Assembly: GCA_902774925.1 (NCBI GenBank)
Contig: CACYKE010000024.1
Span: forward strand, 1 to 52,202
Length of the DNA: 52,202 nucleotides
Reading direction: 5' to 3'
Origin: an uncultured Prevotellaceae bacterium
Lineage (GTDB): Bacteria > Bacteroidota > Bacteroidia > Bacteroidales > Bacteroidaceae
The number at the start of each line of letters is the position of its first letter. Position 1 is the stretch's first letter. This document shows positions 7,621 through 16,074 of this stretch, piece after piece. The position numbers were made by a program, and so were the translations under genes. Below the pieces are notes generated by a model. That model saw only the letters and a program-made list of their open reading frames with translations, searched no databases and was not told the origin of the DNA.

Positions 7621-9846
7621 TAATTCCTGCATACCGTAGTCTATGTGTGTCACGCGGTCGTTCAGTTCGGCCAGTTTGCCAGCGTTCCAACGGTCGGTCG
7701 TTCCCACCAGATAACCCGTGATGCGCTGCAACTTGTCGATATTGGCACTTCCACACTTCGGACATTTTTCCAGATGGTCATCGGCATTTTCGTAGCCACA
7801 GTCCATACAACGATTGCGGTTGTGGTTCACACTGCCGTAGCCCATATTCAACTGGTCCATCATGTCAACAACGCTCATGATGACCTGCGGATTATGCGTA
7901 GCATCGCCGTCGATTTCCACGTAGAAGATGTGTCCGCCACGCGTCATCTCATGGTACGGTGCCTCGATTTCAGCCTTATGCCGCGCACTACATTTATAAT
8001 ATACGGGCACGTGGTTCGAATTGGTATAGTAATCGCGGTCGGTGACACCAGGAATGATGCCGAACTGCTTACGATCACGCTTCGTAAACTTACCACTCAG
8101 ACCCTCGGCGGGCGTAGCAAGCACGGAATAGTTGTGATGATAACGCTCGCAGAAGTCATTGACGCGCTGACGCATATACGACACAATTTTCAAACCCAGA
8201 TCCTGCGCATCCGGGCTCTCGCCGTGATGCTTGCCTGTAAGTGCGACGAGACATTCCGCCAGGCCGATGAAACCAATACCCAGCGTACCCTGATTGATGA
8301 CGCTCTCGATGGTATCCGTGGGACCGAGCTTGTCGGCACCTATCCACAGACTCTTCATCAGCAACGGGAACTGCTTGGCAAAGGCCGTCTTCTGGAACTG
8401 GTAGCGGTCGTCCAACTGCTTGGCGGCCACCTCCAGCATATTGTCCAGCTTGGCAAAGAACATGCCGATACGCTTCTGCTGGTCCTTCTCCTCCATGCAC
8501 TCGATGGCGAGCTTCACAATATTGATAGTGGTAAACGACAAATTGCCGCGACCAATGCTCGTGCGGGGACCGAAACGGTTCTCGAACACACGTGTGCGGC
8601 AGCCCATCGTGGCCACCTCGTGGATATATCGCTTAGGGTCGTCGGCACGCCAGTCGGGGTCTTGGTTGTACGTCGCGTCGAGGTTCAGGAAATTGGGGAA
8701 GAACCTACGCGCCGTCACCTTGCATGCCAACTGATAGAGGTCGAAGTTACGGTCCTCGGGCAGATAGTTCACGCCACGCTTCTTCTTCCATATCTGAATG
8801 GGGAAGATGGCCGTCTCGCCACCGCCTACGCCTTCGTAGGTCGACAGCAGTATCTCGCGCATGACGCAACGACCCTCTGCACTGGTGTCCGTGCCGTAGT
8901 TGATACTTGAGAACACCACCTGATTGCCGCCACGCGAATGGATGGTGTTCATATTGTGGATAAATGCCTCCATAGCCTGGTGCACACGACCCACGGTCTT
9001 GTTGATGGCGTGCTGCTGGGCGCGTTCGCGACCCGTCAGGCCGTCCAATGGTTTCTTGACATAGTCCATCAGCGGCTCGTCGTACAGGTCCTTATAGTCC
9101 TCACCATTCAGTTCCTCTAGCGCCTTCAACTCCTCGATATACGTCAGGCGCACATACGGTGCAAGATAGAAATCAAACGCGGGGATGGCCTGTCCGCCGT
9201 GCATCTCGTTCTGGCAACACTCCATTGAAATACATGCCAACACGCTCGCCGTCTCGATACGCTTAGCCGGTCGCGAAGCACCATGACCCGCCACGAAACC
9301 ACGCGACAGGATATTGTCCAGCGGATGCTGTACGCACGTCAGCGACTTCGTGGGATAGTAGTCCTTGTCGTGGACATGCAGGTAATTATGCTCCACGGCG
9401 TCACGGCTCTCCGGTGACAGCAAATAGTCGTCCACGAAAGGCTTTGTCGTCTCCGAGGCAAACTTCATCATCATGCCCGCCGGTGTGTCAGCGTTCATGT
9501 TCGCATTCTCGCGCGTCACGTCGTTGCTCTTGATGTTCACGATGTCCAGGAACACGTCGCGCGTCTTCGCCTTTCGGGCTATCGAGCGCTGGTTACGGTA
9601 GGCAATGTACTTCTGCGCCACGTCCTTGCGGCTCGATTTCATCAGTTCCAGCTCTACCATGTCCTGGATTTGCTCCACTGTCATCTGGCTGTCGCCGCGC
9701 TGGGCAATGTGGTCCGTTATCTGGTACAACAGGCGTTCGTCCTCGCCCTTGTCCGTGTGCATCATGGCCTTGCGGATGGCGGCCATAATTTTCTGCTCGT
9801 TGAATCCAACGATACGTCCGTCTCTCTTTACAACAGTTTGAATCAT
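7615..9846 (-). CDS. nrdD: anaerobic ribonucleoside-triphosphate reductase
   Basis: Class III ribonucleotide reductase, making dNTPs from NTPs without oxygen. It is 743 aa. An N-terminal ATP-cone (about residues 1-95, starting VVKRDGRIVGFNEQKIMAAI) is followed by the catalytic barrel. Near the C-terminus the zinc site CMDCG and CPKCGS is intact, followed by the glycyl-radical segment ITGYLVGTTDRWNAGK. There is no premature stop. It pairs with nrdG immediately downstream and probably shares a transcript with the small membrane protein and ABC ATPase upstream (24-nt gap). Confidence 0.97.
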   Translation of the reverse strand: MIQTVVKRDGRIVGFNEQKIMAAIRKAMMHTDKGEDERLLYQITDHIAQRGDSQMTVEQIQDMVELELMKSSRKDVAQKYIAYRNQRSIARKAKTRDVFLDIVNIKSNDVTRENANMNADTPAGMMMKFASETTKPFVDDYLLSPESRDAVEHNYLHVHDKDYYPTKSLTCVQHPLDNILSRGFVAGHGASRPAKRIETASVLACISMECCQNEMHGGQAIPAFDFYLAPYVRLTYIEELKALEELNGEDYKDLYDEPLMDYVKKPLDGLTGRERAQQHAINKTVGRVHQAMEAFIHNMNTIHSRGGNQVVFSSINYGTDTSAEGRCVMREILLSTYEGVGGGETAIFPIQIWKKKRGVNYLPEDRNFDLYQLACKVTARRFFPNFLNLDATYNQDPDWRADDPKRYIHEVATMGCRTRVFENRFGPRTSIGRGNLSFTTINIVKLAIECMEEKDQQKRIGMFFAKLDNMLEVAAKQLDDRYQFQKTAFAKQFPLLMKSLWIGADKLGPTDTIESVINQGTLGIGFIGLAECLVALTGKHHGESPDAQDLGLKIVSYMRQRVNDFCERYHHNYSVLATPAEGLSGKFTKRDRKQFGIIPGVTDRDYYTNSNHVPVYYKCSARHKAEIEAPYHEMTRGGHIFYVEIDGDATHNPQVIMSVVDMMDQLNMGYGSVNHNRNRCMDCGYENADDHLEKCPKCGSANIDKLQRITGYLVGTTDRWNAGKLAELNDRVTHIDYGMQELF

Positions 9847-9870
9847 ATTTCTTGTGTGTATAGCTTTAAG

Positions 9871-10140
9871 TTAAAAAACAATCCATATTAACACGCCGAC
9901 CGCCGCGACGATGGTCCACAGGCGCCACTGCTTGGCCATTGGTTTCACGGCTCGCAAAAAAGCTCGCTTCACGAATGGACGACGTGCTTCGGCCACGGTA
10001 GCGCCATTGCCCAACAGGTATTCCTGCAGACCGCGATACTGCGCCATGTCCGACGTCCACTGTCGGCGACCGCGCGCAAAGGCCAGCCAGCCCTTCCACG
10101 TCACCAACCCTAATAATATAATAAGGTATAGCGTCTTCAT
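9871..10140 (-). CDS. small two-TM membrane protein
   Basis: An 89-aa protein with an N-terminal hydrophobic helix (about residues 2-19) and a C-terminal helix (about 73-89: LWTIVAAVGVLIWIVF), separated by a basic helical region (KRAFLRAVKPMAKQW). No family was recognised. The ATG overlaps the stop of the upstream ABC ATPase (ATGA), so the two products are probably made together; it could be the membrane partner of that ATPase. Confidence 0.65.
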   Translation of the reverse strand: MKTLYLIILLGLVTWKGWLAFARGRRQWTSDMAQYRGLQEYLLGNGATVAEARRPFVKRAFLRAVKPMAKQWRLWTIVAAVGVLIWIVF

Positions 10141-10601
10141 AGTCTCACCACGTTTTGCGTTACACTCGTGTTCACGGCCACCACCGTCGCACCGCGTTCT
10201 GCGGCCTCGCTGATCAAGCGTTCGCGTCGCATACGGTCGTCTTCACCCAACGGCGTCGGCGGTTCATCGATGATAATCAGCTGTTTACCTGTGTGTACGC
10301 CATGTTCCAACAGTCGCATATAGTCCGTCGGCACGTCGTCGTAGCCCTCAGGCACCGTCAACCCCTGCGGCACATACGCCATCTGACGGCGGAAATACGG
10401 TGCCGACAGCGGTGTCAGCAGTTCACCATCGATGCTGACGTGCCCCTCGTCTGTCGCGATGAATCCCAGCAGTGCCCGCAGTAGCGTGGTCTTGCCCGAC
10501 CCTTGCTCACCGCTGATAGCCAGCACATTGCCTGTGCCGACCGTTGCCGACACTCCGCGCACAGACGCGCCAATCGATATGTTATGCAGTTCCAAAATCA
10601 T
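10137..10601 (-). CDS. compact ABC-type ATPase lacking the LSGGQ signature
   Basis: A 154-aa ATP-binding cassette protein. It has a Walker A (GEQGSGKTTLLRALLGF), a Q-loop-like segment (MAYVPQGL) and a Walker B (KQLIIIDEPP). The helical subdomain with the LSGGQ signature is missing: only about 25 residues lie between Q-loop and Walker B, and the H-loop position reads AVNTS rather than a histidine. The start at 10601 was chosen because the -7 box at 10613-10620 lies inside the longer frame that begins at 10679. Typical transporter ATPases are 200 aa or more, so this is either a reduced paralogue or a structural/regulatory cassette. Confidence 0.7.
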   Translation of the reverse strand: MILELHNISIGASVRGVSATVGTGNVLAISGEQGSGKTTLLRALLGFIATDEGHVSIDGELLTPLSAPYFRRQMAYVPQGLTVPEGYDDVPTDYMRLLEHGVHTGKQLIIIDEPPTPLGEDDRMRRERLISEAAERGATVVAVNTSVTQNVVRL

Positions 10602-10612
10602 AAATTCGCTTG

Positions 10613-10620
10613 CAAAGATA
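10613..10620 (-). promoter_or_regulatory. -7 box (TATCTTTG) for the ABC ATPase gene
   Basis: Minus-strand TATCTTTG ends 11 nt before the ATG at 10601, leaving a leader of only a few nucleotides. It decides the start site of the ABC gene. Confidence 0.6.
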
Positions 10621-10664
10621 CAAAAAAGTTTAGAGTTTTGAGAGAAAAATTTAGAGAAATTTCG

Positions 10665-10672
10665 TAATTTTG
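10665..10672 (+). promoter_or_regulatory. -7 box (TAATTTTG) for the agmatine deiminase gene
   Basis: Plus-strand TAATTTTG followed by CACG, 18 nt upstream of the ATG at 10691. A TTTG at 10637-10640 is a possible -33 element but 24 nt away. It is divergent from the box at 10613-10620. Confidence 0.55.
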
Positions 10673-10690
10673 CACGCAAAATAAAAAACT

Positions 10691-11719
10691 ATGACGAAAA
10701 CAACAAAACGACGCATGATGGCCGAATGGGAACCGCAAAGCATGGTGCAGCTCACATGGCCTCACAAGGACACCGACTGGGCACCTATACTGTCTGAAAT
10801 CACTGCCGTTTACGAAGAAATGGCGCGTGAAATCGCCAAGCGCGAACCCCTCCTCATTGTCGCCCCGAAAGGCCTCCCAGTACCGCAGGCGTTCAACATT
10901 CAACGTTCAATGTTCACCTCTAACGACACCTGGGCCCGCGACCACGGCTTTATTACGGTGGAAGAGACTTCAGCCCTCAGCCAGAATCCTGAGCCCATCG
11001 AAGGACAGCCATCATCCCTCGTCCTCCTCGATTTCTGCTTCAACGGCTGGGGCAAGAAATTCGAGGCCGCCTTCGACAACGCCATCAACCGTCATCTCTA
11101 CGACCAAGGCCTCGTCCGCGGCACCTATGAAGACCACCTCGACTTCGTCCTCGAGGGCGGTTCCATCGAGAGCGACGGCAAGGGAACCGTGTTTACAACC
11201 ACCTGCTGTCTCATGGCCCCTCACCGCAACCAGCCGCTCACCCAGGCTCAGATAGAAGACCGGCTGAAGCAACATCTGGGCGCCGAACGCGTCGTCTGGA
11301 TCAATCACGGCAGTCTTATTGGCGACGATACCGACGGACATATCGACACCCTCGTGCGCATCTGTCCCGATGACACCTTATTATATATAGGGGGCGACGC
11401 AGACCATCCCGACCTCCTCGCGATGGAAGAAGAACTGCGCACCCTACGCACCCTCGACGGCCGTCCCTATCGTCTGCTGCGACTCCCGCTTCCCCGTCCC
11501 ATCCACGATGGCGACGACCGCCTCCCCGCCACCTATGCCAACTACCTCGTCATCAACGGTGCCGTCCTCGTCCCCACCTACGCTCAGCCCGACCTCGACG
11601 CCGAGGCACTCCGCACCATCGCCCTCGCCTATCCCGACCGTGAAATCGTCCCCATCGACTGCCGTCCCGTCATCCGTCAGCACGGTTCTCTCCACTGCTG
11701 CACCATGCAATACTACTAA
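10691..11719 (+). CDS. aguA: agmatine deiminase / porphyromonas-type PAD family protein
   Basis: Guanidine-modifying enzyme that probably hydrolyses agmatine to N-carbamoylputrescine and ammonia. It is 342 aa. Conserved blocks are WARDHGFI (substrate Asp), LEGGSIESDGKGTVFTT, INHGSLIGDDTDGHIDTLVR (catalytic His and Asp) and the C-terminal nucleophile region HGSLHCCTMQYY. Residues about 70-76 are encoded by a TTCAAC word repeat (10890-10917). Its own promoter and terminator make it monocistronic. A peptidylarginine deiminase is less likely because no signal peptide or extra domains are present. Confidence 0.88.
   Translation: MTKTTKRRMMAEWEPQSMVQLTWPHKDTDWAPILSEITAVYEEMAREIAKREPLLIVAPKGLPVPQAFNIQRSMFTSNDTWARDHGFITVEETSALSQNPEPIEGQPSSLVLLDFCFNGWGKKFEAAFDNAINRHLYDQGLVRGTYEDHLDFVLEGGSIESDGKGTVFTTTCCLMAPHRNQPLTQAQIEDRLKQHLGAERVVWINHGSLIGDDTDGHIDTLVRICPDDTLLYIGGDADHPDLLAMEEELRTLRTLDGRPYRLLRLPLPRPIHDGDDRLPATYANYLVINGAVLVPTYAQPDLDAEALRTIALAYPDREIVPIDCRPVIRQHGSLHCCTMQYY
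10890..10917. repeat. TTCAAC word repeat inside aguA
   Basis: Consecutive near-copies of TTCAAC(g/a)T, four within 28 nt, read in frame as part of agmatine deiminase just before the conserved NDTWARDH block. The same kind of repeat is otherwise seen between genes. Confidence 0.55.
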
Positions 11720-11730
11720 GAACATGAAAA

Positions 11731-11766
11731 AAACGTGCCGATAGTTTGGTCGGCTCGTTTTTTATT
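11731..11766 (+). terminator. terminator after aguA
   Basis: AAACGtGCCGA (11731-11741) pairs with TCGGCtCGTTT (11750-11760) with one T:T mismatch, followed by TTTTATT. Located 12 nt after the stop codon. Confidence 0.85.
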
Positions 11767-11768
11767 CG

Positions 11769-11776
11769 TATATTTG
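11769..11776 (+). promoter_or_regulatory. -7 box (TATATTTG) for dcu transporter
   Basis: TATATTTG followed by CACC, immediately after the terminator T-run and 43 nt before the ATG at 11820. Confidence 0.6.
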
Positions 11777-11819
11777 CACCCAGAACTATCGAACAACTAA
11801 TTTAAAACAACAGAAGCGT

Positions 11820-13151
11820 ATGAGTATTCTAATGATTCTTCAACTCCTGATTGTGCTCGGAGCACTCTGGGTTGGTTCACGTTACGGCAGTTTGGCACTC
11901 GGCGCCATCTCGGGCATCGGACTTGCACTGCTAGTCTTCGGTTTCGGTCTGAAACCCGGTTCTCCCCCTACTGACGTCATCTACATCATCATCGCCGCCG
12001 TCACCTGCGCAGGCATCATGCAGGCCTCTGGCGGTATGGACTGGCTCATCCAGATTGCCGAGCGACTGTTGCGTAAGCATCCCGACCGCATCACGTTCCT
12101 TGCTCCACTATGTACGTTCTTTCTGACGGTTCTCGTTGGTACAGGACACGTCGTATATACCTTAATGCCAATCGTTTGCGATATCGCGCTAAAGAAAGGC
12201 ATCCGTCCCGAGCGACCCTGCGGCGTGGCATCCATTGCCTCACAGGTCGGCATCACCTGCTCACCCATTGCCGCCGCTGTCGTCGCCTTCGTCACCATCT
12301 CCAATACCAACGGTTTCGACATCACCATCCCCCGCGTGCTCATGGTTTCCATCCCCGCCTGTCTGTGTGGTCTGATGGCTGCCGCTGCCGCCTCCTACCA
12401 CCGCGGACTCGACCTCGACAAAGACCCTGTGTTCCAGAGCAAGATTTCCGACCCCTTGATGCGCGACTACATCTACGGCGGTGGTGCCACGACCCTCGAC
12501 AAGAACATTCCCCCCGAGGCCAAGCGTGCCGTTTATATCTTCCTGCTCGCCCTCGCCGTCATCGTCATGTTTGCCGCCGTACCGTCGCTCCTGCCATCGT
12601 GGGACGGCAAGGCACTGAAGATGAACATCGTCATCCAGATTGTCATGATTTCCGCCGCTGCCCTGATGATCATCTTCTGCAAGGCATCGCCGAAGAAGGC
12701 TGTCGCAGGCCCCGTATGGCAGTCCGGCATGGTTGCCGTCGTCGCTATCTACGGCATCGCATGGCTCGCCGACACCTATTTCTCCAACTACATGGACACC
12801 ATGCAGGCCATGCTCACTGACATAGTCAAGGACTACCCGTGGTCCATCGCACTGGTGTTCTTCCTCGTCTCCGTGCTCATCAATTCGCAGGGTGCCGTCG
12901 TCGTAGCCATGTTGCCACTAGCCTACTCACTGGGCATTGCTGGTCCCGTGCTGCTCGGCGTACTGCCGTCGGTTTACGGATATTTCTTCATCCCCAACTA
13001 TCCGTCGGATATCGCCACTGTCAACTTCGACCGCTCTGGTACGACCGTCATCGGCAAATACTTGCTCAACCACTCGTTCATGATGCCGGGACTCATCTGC
13101 GTCTTCACCTCGACCATCGTCGCATACCTCCTGTCGATGGTATTATTCTAA
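11820..13151 (+). CDS. dcuB: anaerobic C4-dicarboxylate transporter (Dcu family)
   Basis: Inner-membrane carrier that exchanges fumarate, malate or aspartate for succinate during fumarate respiration. It is 443 aa and hydrophobic throughout, with about 10-12 membrane segments. DcuA/B family features include the N-terminal LGALWVGSRYGSLALGAISG, then LVGTGHVVYTLMPIV, and PNYPSDIATVNFDRSGTT near the C-terminus. DcuA and DcuB cannot be separated by eye. The gene stands alone between two terminators. Confidence 0.9.
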   Translation: MSILMILQLLIVLGALWVGSRYGSLALGAISGIGLALLVFGFGLKPGSPPTDVIYIIIAAVTCAGIMQASGGMDWLIQIAERLLRKHPDRITFLAPLCTFFLTVLVGTGHVVYTLMPIVCDIALKKGIRPERPCGVASIASQVGITCSPIAAAVVAFVTISNTNGFDITIPRVLMVSIPACLCGLMAAAAASYHRGLDLDKDPVFQSKISDPLMRDYIYGGGATTLDKNIPPEAKRAVYIFLLALAVIVMFAAVPSLLPSWDGKALKMNIVIQIVMISAAALMIIFCKASPKKAVAGPVWQSGMVAVVAIYGIAWLADTYFSNYMDTMQAMLTDIVKDYPWSIALVFFLVSVLINSQGAVVVAMLPLAYSLGIAGPVLLGVLPSVYGYFFIPNYPSDIATVNFDRSGTTVIGKYLLNHSFMMPGLICVFTSTIVAYLLSMVLF

Positions 13152-13180
13152 AAGACAGAAACTGAGAGAACAAACTATAT

Positions 13181-13215
13181 CAAGCCCCGCAGAATGCGAG
13201 GCTTGTTTTATTTTA
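13181..13215 (+). terminator. terminator after dcu gene
   Basis: CAAGCCcCGCA (13181-13191) pairs with TGCGaGGCTTG (13195-13205), loop GAA, followed by TTTTATTTTATT. It lies between the convergent dcu and glmS genes; the minus side lacks a good T-run. Confidence 0.85.
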
Positions 13216-15057
13216 TTCTACTGTGACGGATTTTGCGAGGTTGCGGGGCTGGTCGACATTCTTGCCCTTGCAGACGGCGACGTGATAAGCGAGCAATTGC
13301 AGGGGGATGGTGGCTACCAGCGGTTCGAGGCATTCCAGGACGTCGGGCAGTTCGATGACCTCGTCGGCAATCTTCGAGATGGTGTCGTCGCCCTTCGAGA
13401 CGAGGGCAATGACGCGACCCTGACGAGCCTTAATCTCCTGAATGTTCGAGAGCACCTTCTCGTACATGGCGTTATGGGTAGCGATGACGACGACAGGCAT
13501 GTCGCTATCAATCAACGCGATAGGTCCGTGTTTCATCTCAGCAGCGGGATAGCCCTCAGCATGGATATAGGAAATCTCCTTGAGTTTCAGTGCACCCTCC
13601 AAGGCCACGGGATAGGAGAAACCACGACCGAGATAGAGGAAGTTATGCGCGTAAGTGAACGTGCGTGCGAGGTCGCGAACCTTATCGTTGGTCTTCAATA
13701 CCTCGCGAATGATGTTGGGAATGTTGTTCAGTTCGCGAACCACCTGCAGATATTCCTGACGGTCGATGGTGCCCTTGGCCTCGCCCATGGCCAGCGCAAT
13801 CATGGTGAGCACGGTGACCTGCCCCGTGAAGGCCTTCGTAGAAGCGACACCAATCTCAGGACCTACGTGGATGTAGGTACCGGTATCGGTGGCACGTGGA
13901 ATGGACGAGCCGATAGCGTTGCAGATGCCGTAGATGAAGGCGCCCTTTTCCTTTGCCAACTGGATGGCGGCCAGCGTGTCGGCTGTCTCACCCGACTGCG
14001 AAATGGCGATGACCACGTCGTCTTTGGTGACTACGGGGTTACGGTAGCGGAACTCAGAGGCGTACTCCACCTCACAGGGAATGCGGCAGAAGGTCTCGAA
14101 GAGCTGTTTGCCAATGAGTCCGGCGTGCCACGACGTGCCACAGGCCACAATGACGATGCGCTTGGCCTGCAGGAGCTGACGACGGAAGTCGATGAGTGCC
14201 GAAAGAGTCACGTGGTCGCCCTCAACATTGATACGTCCGCGCATGCAGTTGGTGAGGCACTCAGGTTGTTCGAAAATTTCCTTAAGCATGAAGTGCTCGT
14301 AACCACCCTTTTCTATCTGTCCGAGGTCGATGTCGACGGTCTTCACCTTCAACTCCTGTTCTTCGCCTAGAATGCTCATCACATGTACGTCCTCACCCAG
14401 TCGGATGACGGCGATGTTGCCATCCTCGAGATACACCACCTTGTCGGTATATTCGATGATAGGGCTGGCATCTGAACCAAGGAAGAATTCCCCTTCTCCA
14501 ATACCAACTACAAGGGGACTCTGCTTGCGGGCGGCAATGATTTGCGTGGGGTCACGCTTGTCGAGAATGGCGATGGCGTAGGCACCAATGACCTGATAAA
14601 GTGCCACCTGAACAGCCTCGAGCAGCGAGAGGTTTTTCTTCACCATGATATACTCCACGAGCTGTACCAGCACCTCGGTATCGGTGTCGCTTTTGAACTC
14701 GACGCCCTTGTCCTGAAGTTTCTGCTTAATGTCAGCATAATTCTCAATAATTCCGTTGTGGATAATGGCCAGATTATGGCTCTGCGAATAGTGCGGGTGG
14801 GCATTGCGTGCCGAGGGTTCACCGTGGGTGGCCCAACGCGTATGGGCGATACCGATGTTGCCACTGACATCCTTATCGCTGCAATATTCCGTCAGGTTGT
14901 CAACCTTACCCTTCGCCTTATAGACGTTCAGCTGACTGTCTGCATTGATGAGTGCCACACCTGCCGAGTCGTAACCACGATACTCGAGTCTACGAAGTCC
15001 CTTAATCAAAATAGGATAAGCGTCCTGCTTTCCTATGTATCCAACTATTCCACACAT
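13213..15057 (-). CDS. glmS: glutamine--fructose-6-phosphate aminotransferase (isomerizing)
   Basis: Makes glucosamine-6-phosphate for peptidoglycan and LPS precursors. It is 614 aa, the usual length. The N-terminal glutaminase domain begins MCGIVGYIG (Cys2 nucleophile) with HTRWATHGEPS. Two SIS domains follow (ACGTSWHAGLIGKQLFE and LGRGFSYPVALEGALKLKEI), and the C-terminus ends NLAKSVTVE as expected. It has its own promoter in the divergent region shared with purU. Confidence 0.97.
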   Translation of the reverse strand: MCGIVGYIGKQDAYPILIKGLRRLEYRGYDSAGVALINADSQLNVYKAKGKVDNLTEYCSDKDVSGNIGIAHTRWATHGEPSARNAHPHYSQSHNLAIIHNGIIENYADIKQKLQDKGVEFKSDTDTEVLVQLVEYIMVKKNLSLLEAVQVALYQVIGAYAIAILDKRDPTQIIAARKQSPLVVGIGEGEFFLGSDASPIIEYTDKVVYLEDGNIAVIRLGEDVHVMSILGEEQELKVKTVDIDLGQIEKGGYEHFMLKEIFEQPECLTNCMRGRINVEGDHVTLSALIDFRRQLLQAKRIVIVACGTSWHAGLIGKQLFETFCRIPCEVEYASEFRYRNPVVTKDDVVIAISQSGETADTLAAIQLAKEKGAFIYGICNAIGSSIPRATDTGTYIHVGPEIGVASTKAFTGQVTVLTMIALAMGEAKGTIDRQEYLQVVRELNNIPNIIREVLKTNDKVRDLARTFTYAHNFLYLGRGFSYPVALEGALKLKEISYIHAEGYPAAEMKHGPIALIDSDMPVVVIATHNAMYEKVLSNIQEIKARQGRVIALVSKGDDTISKIADEVIELPDVLECLEPLVATIPLQLLAYHVAVCKGKNVDQPRNLAKSVTVE

Positions 15058-15095
15058 ATTATCTTTATCGTTATGTCATGTTTTATTTTCGGGTG

Positions 15096-15127
15096 CAAAG
15101 GTAAGTTTTTTGGGGGAAACAGCCAAA
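15096..15127 (-). promoter_or_regulatory. glmS promoter (-33 TTTG, -7 TACCTTTG)
   Basis: On the minus strand TTTG (15124-15127) is separated by 20 nt from TACCTTTG (15096-15103), a full match to the Bacteroidetes housekeeping promoter. The leader to glmS is about 35 nt. Confidence 0.75.
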
Positions 15128-15141
15128 AAATATAGCGTTTT

Positions 15142-15173
15142 TTTGGTTTTCTGCATAAAAAATGCTACCTTTG
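15142..15173 (+). promoter_or_regulatory. purU-his promoter (-33 TTTG, -7 TACCTTTG)
   Basis: TTTG (15142-15145), 20-nt spacer, TACCTTTG (15166-15173). It is back-to-back with the glmS promoter, with the two -33 elements 14 nt apart. Confidence 0.75.
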
Positions 15174-15210
15174 CAGCCATTATTAATAAATTAATAATCA
15201 GAGAAAGAAA

Positions 15211-16074
15211 ATGAAACCAACCGCAATCTTGCTTCTGCATTGCCCCGATCAACAGGGTATCATCTCGGAAGTGACCAGATTTATAACCGACAACAAAGGG
15301 AACATCGTCTACCTGGATCAGTATGTTGACAAGGTGGAGGGAATGTTCTTTATGCGTATAGAATGGGAACTCGACGGATTCCTGATTCCGCGCGACAAGC
15401 TATACGACTACATCACCACACTGTACGCACAGCGCTACCAGATGAAGTTCAGCCTGTATTACAGCGACAAGCGCCCACGAATGGCTATCTTCGTGTCGAA
15501 GATGAGCCACTGTCTATACGACCTGCTGGCGCGTTGGAAGGCCGGAGAGTTCAACTGCGACATACCGTGCATCGTCAGCAACCACGACGACCTGCGCTAT
15601 GTGGCCGAGCAGTTTGGCATTCCCTACTACGTGTGGAGCATCAAGAAAGACCACTCGAACAAGGCCGAGGTGGAACAGGCCGAGATGGAATTGCTGAAGA
15701 AGGAGGACATCTCGTTTATCGTGCTGGCCCGCTATATGCAGATTATCTCGGACGAGATGATTGCCGAATATCCGCACCACATCATCAATATCCACCACTC
15801 GTTCCTGCCGGCCTTCGTCGGTGCCAAGCCCTATCATCAGGCTTATGAGCGCGGCGTGAAAATCATTGGTGCGACAAGCCATTACGTGACAGCCGAACTG
15901 GACGCCGGTCCTATCATTGAACAAGATGTTACGCGCATCACGCACAAGGACACGCCCGAAAGTCTGGTGCTGAAAGGTAAGGATCTGGAGAAGATTGTGC
16001 TGAGCCACGCCGTGTCGAAGCACATCCAAAGGAAGATTCTGACGTATAAGAATAAGACGATTATCTTCTCATGA
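15211..16074 (+). CDS. purU: formyltetrahydrofolate deformylase
   Basis: Hydrolyses 10-formyl-THF to formate and THF, feeding one-carbon balance and purine synthesis. It is 287 aa with an N-terminal ACT domain (about 1-85, HCPDQQGIISEVTRFI) and a formyltransferase-like C-terminal domain. Catalytic residues are visible in NIHHSFLPAFVGAKPYHQAY and in ELDAGPIIEQDV. It is first in a tight operon with the his genes; its stop overlaps hisH by 4 nt. Confidence 0.94.
   Translation: MKPTAILLLHCPDQQGIISEVTRFITDNKGNIVYLDQYVDKVEGMFFMRIEWELDGFLIPRDKLYDYITTLYAQRYQMKFSLYYSDKRPRMAIFVSKMSHCLYDLLARWKAGEFNCDIPCIVSNHDDLRYVAEQFGIPYYVWSIKKDHSNKAEVEQAEMELLKKEDISFIVLARYMQIISDEMIAEYPHHIINIHHSFLPAFVGAKPYHQAYERGVKIIGATSHYVTAELDAGPIIEQDVTRITHKDTPESLVLKGKDLEKIVLSHAVSKHIQRKILTYKNKTIIFS

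Noticed and set aside
7645-8910. Long plus-strand frame of 421 codons opposite nrdD
   Set aside because: Antisense to a fully recognisable anaerobic reductase; composition is that of a complementary-strand shadow and no motif is present.
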